A stretch of 7,395 nt of DNA from Planctomycetota bacterium (GTDB lineage Bacteria > Planctomycetota > MHYJ01 > JACPRB01). How positions within the stretch are numbered: the stretch's first letter is position 1; each line of letters starts with the position of its first letter. The translations under genes and the position numbers were made by a program. The stretch spans positions 1 through 7,395 of the forward strand of contig JACQFK010000256.1 in NCBI GenBank assembly GCA_016200125.1, written 5' to 3'. Shown piece after piece: positions 1 to 5,728 of this stretch. The notes beneath the pieces were generated by a model. It ran no database searches. It was not told where the DNA came from and saw nothing but the letters and a program-made list of their open reading frames with translations.

Positions 1-1
1 G

Positions 2-1537
2 GAAGCGGCGCGGCTCGCCCCGCTGGTGGGTGCGATCGCCGGGCGCGCGGCGGCCGCCCCCCGCGAACATGTCTGGGTCCAGGTGTTGGACAAGACGACC
101 TGGGTCGACCTCGATCCCTCGCCGGTCGCGATTCCCCGCAGGGGGGCGAAGCTGCTGGGCCCGCAGGAACTCGCCGCGCAGCGCCGGACGGCGACCTTCC
201 GCATGATCCTGAACCGCAAGAGCGGCTCGAAGATCGAGGCGGTTCCGCTGCTCACGGTGCCGCTGGACCTGTCCGCCGTCGCCTGGAAGGCGGTCGATTT
301 CCTGGTCCAGCCGGCGCCGGGCCAGCTGCCGCCCGGCTCGAAGATGCGCGGGATGGAGTCCAAGGACGTGCTCGCGGCGTTCCGGCAGGTGAAGCAGTAC
401 CGCGCGGTGCTGATCGTCGACGGCAAATCCTACGGCGGGGTCCCCTTCGATCTGAACGGACAGACCTATGCGGTGGATCCGGGCGGCCGCGTCGGGCCGG
501 CGAAGGCCCTGGGGGGCGGCGTGGGGAAGGCCTTCGGAGGCGTGTTCGGCGGAGGGGACGAGGCTCCGGGGGCTTCCGCGCTCGAGAGCGTCGTGCTCGA
601 AGTCGCGATGAAGGAGCCGGGGGCCGCGGAGCGCGTGCAGCGGAGGACGCTCGCGGCGGCTCCGAAGCCCGGCCCGCGGGCGCTTCCCTTCCTGCGCTAT
701 TCGTACCTGTTCGAGGGAGCGTCCCTGCCTGCGGGCGAGCTGGGGCGGCGCGAGCTCCGCGCCATCGCCGTGAACGCCGCGGCGCTGAGGAAGCTCCTCA
801 CGGGCAAGGGAGGCGGCGGCCACTTCAATCTCCATGCCGACGTCTCGCCGATGCTGCTTCTCTTCGGCGATCTCCGGCGCCGCGTCCTGGCCCGGCTGGG
901 GGAAGGCGCCCCCTATGTGCAGGAGCGCCCGGGGATTCTCGCGGAAACGGGCCAGGTGTTCCTGGACGAGGAGGGCGGTCGGGTCCTGTTCCGCCAGGGG
1001 ATCGACATCCTGGACAATCCGGCCTGCTTCGAAAACGCGGCCGCGCGGACCCTGACGCTGGGCGCGGCGGAGACGGCCCTGGAGTGCCTCCTGGTCGAAC
1101 GCATGGCGCCGGGCGTCGCCCGGAAGTCCGCCTGGACCCTGATGGAGCGGAGCCGCCTGCAGGGCGGCAAGGCGGAGGTGTCGGAGAAGGAGGGTCGGCG
1201 CGAAGTCCGCTGGTCGGAGGACGCCTGGTGGAGCGTGGATCCCGCCGGCGGCGCCTGCGTGGGCCGCGTCCCCTCGGGCGCCGGGCAGGGCCTCATCGAG
1301 GCCCTGATCGACTCGGCGGGCCAGGTCTGCAACTACGCCGACTCGGTGGGCTTCCTCTCCGGTGCGAGCGGCGCCACGGGGAAGCAGCCGGCCTGGGCGG
1401 ACAAGACGACCAAGACCTTCGGCCGCGCCTGCAGCGCCCTCGGCGGCACGAGCGTCCGGGACGAGCTCAAGGACCAGATCGACGAGATGACCAAGGATCT
1501 CTGGTCGGCTTCCATCAACAGCCTGGCGGGGATGTAG
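2..1537 (+). CDS. Transglutaminase-like domain protein, 5' end missing
   Basis: The reading frame is open from base 2, so the gene starts upstream of the window; the first in-frame GTG at 26 is internal to the domain. About 511 residues are visible. Numbering from that GTG, residues 14-32 match the end of a transglutaminase-like fold: EHVWVQV supplies the catalytic His15 and WVDLDPS the catalytic Asp30. The partner Cys should lie upstream and cannot be seen. After the domain come about 110 residues of unassigned sequence, a Gly-rich linker (about 163-177), and a long C-terminal part of unknown fold ending in a region with WWSVDP (401-406). No membrane helix is visible in the part shown. Such domains act as proteases, peptide or protein amidases, or crosslinkers; which applies here is unknown. 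The next gene starts 56 bases after the stop and is probably co-transcribed. The domain call is fairly sure; the function is not. Confidence 0.75.
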   Translation, partial: EAARLAPLVGAIAGRAAAAPREHVWVQVLDKTTWVDLDPSPVAIPRRGAKLLGPQELAAQRRTATFRMILNRKSGSKIEAVPLLTVPLDLSAVAWKAVDFLVQPAPGQLPPGSKMRGMESKDVLAAFRQVKQYRAVLIVDGKSYGGVPFDLNGQTYAVDPGGRVGPAKALGGGVGKAFGGVFGGGDEAPGASALESVVLEVAMKEPGAAERVQRRTLAAAPKPGPRALPFLRYSYLFEGASLPAGELGRRELRAIAVNAAALRKLLTGKGGGGHFNLHADVSPMLLLFGDLRRRVLARLGEGAPYVQERPGILAETGQVFLDEEGGRVLFRQGIDILDNPACFENAAARTLTLGAAETALECLLVERMAPGVARKSAWTLMERSRLQGGKAEVSEKEGRREVRWSEDAWWSVDPAGGACVGRVPSGAGQGLIEALIDSAGQVCNYADSVGFLSGASGATGKQPAWADKTTKTFGRACSALGGTSVRDELKDQIDEMTKDLWSASINSLAGM

Positions 1538-1574
1538 GCGATGCAGGCACTGGCCGTCCTCCTTCGCCCGGTCC

Positions 1575-1584
1575 GAGGGGGAAG
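1575..1584 (+). promoter_or_regulatory. Ribosome binding site supporting GTG start at 1594
   Basis: The purine run GAGGGGGAAG ends 9 bases before the GTG at 1594. The open frame extends upstream into the preceding gene, but those codons are a shadow of that gene, and no ATG lies in frame between its stop and 1594. The purine run therefore decides the start. An in-frame GTG at 1633 is possible but has no comparable upstream signal. Confidence 0.5.
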
Positions 1585-1593
1585 CTGACGGTC

Positions 1594-3369
1594 GTGTCGG
1601 ATCCGAAGACGGCAGGCGGAAGCGGCCTCGTCGTGTGGCTTTCGTCGCTGTCGCGCGAGCAGAGCGCGGCGGCCCTGAGGGAGGCGAAAGGCATCGCCCT
1701 CTGCATCGTGAGCGGCCGCGGCGGAGGCGACCCCGAACCGCTCAAGATCGGCGACGCCTGGATGGTGCAGGCTCCCGGGAGCTCCGGGCTCTGGGGCCGC
1801 ATCGAGGTCCGCGGCGGCGTCGTCACGAACCGCTTCTCGGCGCCGGACGGGAAGCGCTCGGAGAAGGTCGCGGCGCTCAAGAAGAAGCTGGGCGTCCCCG
1901 TCGATGCGCTGGCCGAGCTGCGGGGGACCGCGAGGGCGGCCGTTCCGGCGGAGGATCCGCCCGCGCTCGAGACGGCGAACCGCGCCTGCCGGCTGAAGAT
2001 CTTCTCCGTCGCGGAGCGGCCGTCCTACGGCGGCCGGGCGCCCGCCGCGGGGAGGAAGGAGCTGGTGCTCGACGCCGAGTTCGAGAACACGATCCCGATG
2101 ACCCTGGTCCAGTCCAACCAGGTCCCCACGATGTACAGGATCAAGGAGCTGGGCGACCATCTCTACCTGGTGGTGAACGGCAACCGGGTGTCGCGCCTCT
2201 ATCCGGACGCCTCGTCGCTGCCCGGCCACGTCGCGACGACGGGCTTCACGCTCGACCGTCTCGGCACGCGCGCCCGGGGCAACCTCGTCTACGAGATCCC
2301 CGCCGAGGGGGTGGAAACCCTCGACCTGCGCTTCTACGACTATGCCCACGGCCACATGGCGGTCACGCTGAAGCCGGGCGCCCGCGCCGAGTCGAAGCCG
2401 CTTGTCCCGCTGCAGGAGAACGAAGTCCTCGAGGCGGGCATCTTCCGCGCCGAGCGGGTGAAGGAGCTCGGGGGAAGGAAGGCGCCGGAGGGGATGACGT
2501 TCCTGAGGGTCGAGATCGACGCCCGAAGCCGGATGTTCACCGAAGGGGACGCCACGGCCTTCGATCCCAAGGCGAAGCCGGGCGACAAGCTCCAGATCGG
2601 GACCGTGTCCGACTGGACGGACCTGCGGCGGCACCTCAACGTGGTGCTCGACGCCGTCCGGTCCTACGGCCCGCTGGAGGCCCTGGAGATCGGGGAGGCG
2701 CCCCGCTTCATCCCCGACCTGCTGACCGGCGGGACGGCCGCCTTCCTGATCCCGGAGAAATCCGGCTCCCTCGAGATCCGCTGCGATTTCCCGAACGCCC
2801 GGCTGCCCGACGGGAAGGTCGTCCATCCAAAAGCGCTCTCCTTCCTCATGGAGGGCCGGCGTCCCGAGGGGAAGCCGCCGGCCGCGATCGCCGAGATCGA
2901 CGACGAGATCTACAAGGTCGCCATCCTGGGCCAGAGCGTGGTCCCCGAGTTCGCCGGCGTGAAGGCGCCGCCCGCGTCGGCCTTCCTGGTGCTCGACGTC
3001 TCCGTGACCGGCGCGGGGACGGCGGGCGAGATGTTCCAGACGGTCGAGCAGCTGCACTACGCGACGGAGAAGGGCGCCCAGCTGGCGATGCACGACGCGA
3101 CGTTCAAGGGGCCGAATCCGCCGGTGAAGCTCCACCTTGTGCCGACCGGCGAGCGACGCGTCTTCCAGGCGGTCTTTGCGATCCCCGCCGCCGAGCGCCG
3201 GCCCCGGCTGGCCTACAAGGGCGTCACGAAGGCGGTGATCGTCGACCTCAAGCCGCTCGAGGGGGCGGCGCCCGAGGCGGCCAAGCGCCTCTGCCCGAAA
3301 TGCAAGACGGAGGCGGCGCCGAACGAGAAGTTCTGCGCGGAGTGCGGGACCCGGATCGATCCCAAATGA
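1594..3369 (+). CDS. Triple beta-sandwich (DUF4352-like) protein with C-terminal zinc ribbon
   Basis: A 591-residue protein with a GTG start. Residues 1-125 form an N-terminal region of unknown type that includes a Lys-rich stretch (91-99). Three diverged modules follow, at about 132-262, 278-421 and 438-554. Each has a hydrophobic strand near its start (ELVLDAEFEN, FLRVEIDA, FLVLDVSV). Near its end each has a strand of the type seen in FLIPEKSGSLEIRCDF or VFQAVFAIP. This resembles DUF4352/immunoglobulin-like beta sandwiches, inferred by eye. The C-terminus carries a zinc ribbon: C567-x2-C570, ten residues, C581-x2-C584, as in the small double-zinc-ribbon families common at protein ends. No signal peptide or membrane helix is visible, so a cytoplasmic site is likely, although DUF4352 domains are usually extracytoplasmic. 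It follows the transglutaminase-like gene, suggesting a shared role. Biochemical function is unknown. The zinc ribbon is firm; the modules are moderately sure. Confidence 0.75.
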   Translation: MSDPKTAGGSGLVVWLSSLSREQSAAALREAKGIALCIVSGRGGGDPEPLKIGDAWMVQAPGSSGLWGRIEVRGGVVTNRFSAPDGKRSEKVAALKKKLGVPVDALAELRGTARAAVPAEDPPALETANRACRLKIFSVAERPSYGGRAPAAGRKELVLDAEFENTIPMTLVQSNQVPTMYRIKELGDHLYLVVNGNRVSRLYPDASSLPGHVATTGFTLDRLGTRARGNLVYEIPAEGVETLDLRFYDYAHGHMAVTLKPGARAESKPLVPLQENEVLEAGIFRAERVKELGGRKAPEGMTFLRVEIDARSRMFTEGDATAFDPKAKPGDKLQIGTVSDWTDLRRHLNVVLDAVRSYGPLEALEIGEAPRFIPDLLTGGTAAFLIPEKSGSLEIRCDFPNARLPDGKVVHPKALSFLMEGRRPEGKPPAAIAEIDDEIYKVAILGQSVVPEFAGVKAPPASAFLVLDVSVTGAGTAGEMFQTVEQLHYATEKGAQLAMHDATFKGPNPPVKLHLVPTGERRVFQAVFAIPAAERRPRLAYKGVTKAVIVDLKPLEGAAPEAAKRLCPKCKTEAAPNEKFCAECGTRIDPK

Positions 3370-3370
3370 C

Positions 3371-3399
3371 TTTACTGGCCGTCCGCTGGGGCGTAGACT
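3371..3399 (+). promoter_or_regulatory. Putative sigma70-type promoter, leaderless arrangement
   Basis: TTTACT (3371-3376) and TAGACT (3394-3399) each match four of six bases of the -35 and -10 consensus and are separated by exactly 17 bases. Transcription would start about 7 bases after the -10 box, at about 3406-3407, which is the A of the ATG at 3407. No Shine-Dalgarno sequence lies before that ATG, which agrees with a leaderless mRNA. This is inferred from sequence only. Confidence 0.45.
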
Positions 3400-3406
3400 T
3401 TCCGCC

Positions 3407-4198
3407 ATGAGAATTTTCGAGCCCCACGCGCAAATGTACGCGCGGACCACGAACGACTACGAGGCGATGGCCCGGGCCGGCGTCGAGTATCTCGTGGAGC
3501 CCGCGTTCTGGCTGGGGGAGACCCGCAAGTACGCGGGCAGCTTCTTCGACTACTTCGAGCACCTGATCAACTACGAGCACTCGCGGGCGGCGCGCTACGG
3601 GATCCAGCAGTACGTCACCCTCGCGATGAACCCCAAGGAGTCCAACAACTACGAGCTCGCCCAGGAGGTCCTGGAGGAGCTGCCGCGCTTCCTCGAACGG
3701 CCGCAGGTGGTGGCGGTCGGCGAAATCGGCTTCGACGCCATCAACGCGACCGAGGAGGAATTCTTCGTCCGCCAGGCCGAGCTGGCCCGCGAGTTCAAGC
3801 TGCCGATCCTGATCCACTCCCCGCACCTGGGGAAGTTTGAAGGGATCAAGCGGCTTATCGACGTCCTCAAGGGCATGGACTACGCCATGGACAGCGTCCT
3901 GATGGACCACAACGTCGAGGACACGACGCCCATGTCCCTCAAGGCGGGCTGCTGGGCGGGCCACACGGTCTACCCGATCTCCAAGCTCTCGCCGGAGCGG
4001 ATGGCCAACATCCTCGAGGACAACGGCTACGGCCGCATGATGATCAACGGCGCGGCCGACTGGGGCCCGAGCGACCCCCTCATGGTCCCCCACGTGATCG
4101 AGGAGCTCCGGTCGCGGGGCGCGGACGAAAAGAACATCGAGAAGCTCGTCTGGGACAATCCGTGGAACTTCTTCAGTAAATCGGGACGATTGAAGTAG
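3407..4198 (+). CDS. TatD family metal-dependent hydrolase, EboB subtype
   Basis: A 263-residue amidohydrolase-type TIM barrel, full length for the family. The N-terminal ARTTNDYEAMARAGV and EPAFWLGETR, followed by NPKESN, are typical of the EboB branch of TatD-like proteins rather than of the DNase TatD itself. Expected metal ligands are present at E106 (VGEIGFD), H137 (ILIHSPH), H168 (VLMDH) and D218 (AADWGPSD). The N-terminal HxH motif reads H7-A8-Q9, so the second His is Gln. EboB is known from ebo clusters, which in cyanobacteria are linked to moving a scytonemin precursor to the periplasm; its own reaction is not established. No eboA, UbiA-type prenyltransferase or dehydroquinate-synthase-like gene is next to it here. 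The ATG is chosen because it starts just before the H7 strand. It has its own promoter-like sequence and no ribosome binding site. The family is firm, the substrate unknown. Confidence 0.9.
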   Translation: MRIFEPHAQMYARTTNDYEAMARAGVEYLVEPAFWLGETRKYAGSFFDYFEHLINYEHSRAARYGIQQYVTLAMNPKESNNYELAQEVLEELPRFLERPQVVAVGEIGFDAINATEEEFFVRQAELAREFKLPILIHSPHLGKFEGIKRLIDVLKGMDYAMDSVLMDHNVEDTTPMSLKAGCWAGHTVYPISKLSPERMANILEDNGYGRMMINGAADWGPSDPLMVPHVIEELRSRGADEKNIEKLVWDNPWNFFSKSGRLK

Positions 4199-4224
4199 CC
4201 GGCCGTAGGGGAAGTGTCGACCCG

Positions 4225-4245
4225 CCGGTGATACCGGTATCGTCG
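4225..4245. promoter_or_regulatory. Nested dyad upstream of lipoprotein gene, possible operator
   Basis: The sequence holds a perfect 12-base palindrome, GATACCGGTATC (4230-4241), which extends as an imperfect dyad over 4226-4245 with 8 of 10 positions paired. It overlaps a second structure, CCGGT-GAT-ACCGG (4225-4237), able to form a 5-bp hairpin. It lies 22 bases before the ATG at 4268, in a 69-base gap. TATCGT (4238-4243), a weak -10 match, overlaps it, so a repressor-type operator is possible. There is no T-run, so it is not a classical intrinsic terminator. A chance palindrome cannot be excluded. Confidence 0.35.
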
Positions 4246-4255
4246 TGCACGCATC

Positions 4256-4262
4256 AGGGAGG
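4256..4262 (+). promoter_or_regulatory. Strong ribosome binding site for lipoprotein gene
   Basis: AGGGAGG ends 5 bases before the ATG at 4268, close to ideal spacing. It fixes that start, which is also the one that gives a proper lipoprotein signal peptide. It contrasts with the genes at 3407 and 5729, which have no such site. Confidence 0.75.
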
Positions 4263-4267
4263 CTTCG

Positions 4268-5032
4268 ATGTTTTCCAGGCATCTGGCGCGCAACCTCGGC
4301 CGGCTCCTGCTGATCGCCCTTCTGGCGACGGCCGTCCCCGCCTGCAAGAAGCACAGGGCCCTTCCGCCGGTCCTGACGCGGGCCACCCCGCTGTTCGACG
4401 CCGCCGGCGTGGCGCACTTTCCCCTGGTCCTGCTTGAATTCGACCAGTCCCTCGACAGCACCACCATCGCGGGGAACGTCGTGATCTACCTGACCGACGT
4501 CCTGGGCACGCCCACGGTTCCCTGGGGCGGCAGCTACACGTTCACCTATCTTCCCGGCAGCTTCCAGATCCTCGTCAACAACACGACGAATTTCGCGCCG
4601 AACACGGAATACGCGGTGCTCATCTTCAACGGGCTGACCTCCAGCGCCGGCCTCCAGATCCAGGTCGGCGCGACGGGCGGGCTGGCGCTGCGCTTCGTCG
4701 TCGGCAACAGCGGCAACACCAATCGGCCGATCTTCGCCGCTCCAGTCCAGTCGGTCGGCGCCGGAACGGCCGGGCAGATCGTCTGGACCTGGACCCAGGC
4801 GCAGGAGGGAGGCCCTCCCGCCAACATCGCGGCCAACTACGATTTCTACATGTCGACGGCCTCCGGCGCCGAAGACCTGCTGACCACCCCGCTGTTCTTC
4901 ACGATCGCCCTGGCCACGGGCGACACGATCAGCGGCCTGACGACCGTCGTCACCTACTTTTTCCGGGTCATCTGCCGCGACAACCAGGGCAACATCACCG
5001 TAACGGGGGAATTCTCGGGAGTGGCGGATTAG
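4268..5032 (+). CDS. Secreted lipoprotein with Ig-like (Big_5) and fibronectin III-like domains
   Basis: A 254-residue protein. Its N-terminus is a lipoprotein signal peptide: Arg-containing n-region, hydrophobic LLLIALLATA (13-22) and a lipobox VPAC with the lipidated Cys at 26. Lys follows at +2, which by E. coli rules favours the outer membrane. Residues about 37-147 resemble a Big_5/SbsA-type Ig-like domain: PLFDAAGV, then LEFDQSLDSTTI, then NTEYAVLIFNGL. Residues about 152-252 resemble a fibronectin type III domain ending in ISGLTTVVTYFFRVICRDNQGN. Many Thr, Asn and Gly residues fit an exported beta-rich protein. No catalytic motif is visible; a structural or binding role at the cell surface is inferred. 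A LON-domain gene follows after 10 bases and is probably in the same transcript. Lipoprotein nature is firm; domain names rest on pattern recognition. Confidence 0.8.
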   Translation: MFSRHLARNLGRLLLIALLATAVPACKKHRALPPVLTRATPLFDAAGVAHFPLVLLEFDQSLDSTTIAGNVVIYLTDVLGTPTVPWGGSYTFTYLPGSFQILVNNTTNFAPNTEYAVLIFNGLTSSAGLQIQVGATGGLALRFVVGNSGNTNRPIFAAPVQSVGAGTAGQIVWTWTQAQEGGPPANIAANYDFYMSTASGAEDLLTTPLFFTIALATGDTISGLTTVVTYFFRVICRDNQGNITVTGEFSGVAD

Positions 5033-5042
5033 TCCAGGTCCC

Positions 5043-5699
5043 GTGGGGAACGAGGCCTTCGATCCGACCGGCTTCTCGGGCATCGTCCCGCTGTTTCCTC
5101 TCCCGAACGTGGTGCTCTTCCCGGGGATGTTCCTGCCGCTCCACGTCTTCGAGCCGCGCTACCGGGCGATGACGGCCGACGCGCTCCAGGGGGAGCGCCT
5201 GATCGCGATGGCGCTGCTCAAGCCCGGCTGGCAGCAGAACTACGAGGGCGCGCCGCCCGTCCACGAGATCCTCGGCATGGGCAAGATCGTCGAGGACGCG
5301 CGGCTTCCGGACGGCCGCTTCAACCTCGTGCTCTTCGGCCTCGCGCGGGTCCGGCTCATGAAGGAGGTCGGCTTCGGCGCCTACCGGACGGCGCAGGTCG
5401 AGATCCTCGAGGAGGGGAGGGCCGAGGTCCCGGCTGCCGACCGCCGGCGCCGCACGCTCCTGGCGCTCTACACGCAGATCATGAAGGACCTCATGAAGGG
5501 CGGGATCCCCGCGCCGCCCGACGACGTCCCGCTGGGGATGCTCTGCGACCTGGTCGCGTCGCTGGTCCTGCAGGACCCGGCCGCCCGGCAGGGCCTCCTG
5601 GAGGAGCTCGACTCCGCGGCCCGCTGCGACCGCCTGCTCAAGCTCCTGGAGGGAGCGGCTCCCCGGCCGCCCTGGCCGCGGGGACCTTCCCTTAACTAG
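5043..5699 (+). CDS. Stand-alone LON substrate-binding domain protein
   Basis: A 218-residue protein with a GTG start. Residues 15-43 hold the hallmark of the N-terminal domain of Lon proteases (PF02190): PLFPLPNVVLFPGMFLPLHV followed by FEPRYRAM. The MGKIVEDARLPDGRFNLVLFGLARVRL stretch, seen around 78-104, is also typical. The C-terminal helical part matches the usual tail of these short proteins. The AAA+ ATPase and Ser-Lys protease parts of Lon are absent, and the length is normal for the stand-alone family, so this is not a broken lon gene. Such proteins are widespread, and their role is poorly known; binding of unfolded or specific proteins is often assumed. Only a weak CCAGG (5034-5038) precedes the GTG, and the gene starts 10 bases after the lipoprotein stop, so translational coupling is likely. 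No earlier in-frame start fits better. Confidence 0.9.
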   Translation: MGNEAFDPTGFSGIVPLFPLPNVVLFPGMFLPLHVFEPRYRAMTADALQGERLIAMALLKPGWQQNYEGAPPVHEILGMGKIVEDARLPDGRFNLVLFGLARVRLMKEVGFGAYRTAQVEILEEGRAEVPAADRRRRTLLALYTQIMKDLMKGGIPAPPDDVPLGMLCDLVASLVLQDPAARQGLLEELDSAARCDRLLKLLEGAAPRPPWPRGPSLN

Positions 5700-5706
5700 G
5701 GGGCTC

Positions 5707-5715
5707 TGATATAGT
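5707..5715 (+). promoter_or_regulatory. Putative extended -10 promoter for radical SAM gene
   Basis: TGATATAGT contains TATAGT (five of six matches to TATAAT) directly preceded by the TGn element, a good extended -10 box that needs no strong -35; only a poor TTCCCT (5687-5692) lies 17 bases upstream. The predicted transcript start at about 5722 leaves a leader of roughly 7 bases before the ATG at 5729. No ribosome binding site is present, so translation would be almost leaderless. Confidence 0.5.
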
Positions 5716-5728
5716 GGGCGGTCCACCC

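Noticed and set aside
1541..1588. Short ATG-started open frame of 15 codons between the first two genes
   Set aside because: There is no ribosome binding site, and the length and position fit chance; it could at most be a leader peptide, for which there is no evidence.
1635..3410. Second + strand frame of 591 codons overlapping the zinc-ribbon gene
   Set aside because: Its product is Arg/Gly/Pro-rich noise, whereas the other + frame gives beta-sandwich patterns and an intact Cys4 zinc ribbon.
1333..3450. Long open frame on the - strand (705 codons)
   Set aside because: It lies opposite the well-supported zinc-ribbon gene; its translation is Arg/Leu/Asp/Gly-rich low-complexity sequence with no recognisable domain, as expected for an antisense shadow in GC-rich DNA.
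3248..5083. Long open frame on the - strand (611 codons)
   Set aside because: It runs opposite the TatD-like and lipoprotein genes, both with clear family features, and encodes Val/Arg/Asp-rich sequence without domains.
5661..5683. GC-rich hairpin near the end of the LON-domain gene, considered as a terminator
   Set aside because: The stem (CCCCG/CGGGG plus three more pairs after a two-base bulge) lies inside the coding region and is not followed by a T-run; such stems are common by chance in this base composition.
5700..5728. Possible cobalamin riboswitch before the B12-type radical SAM gene
   Set aside because: The gap is only 29 bases and holds a promoter-like box; there is no room for a riboswitch and no B12-box motif is seen.
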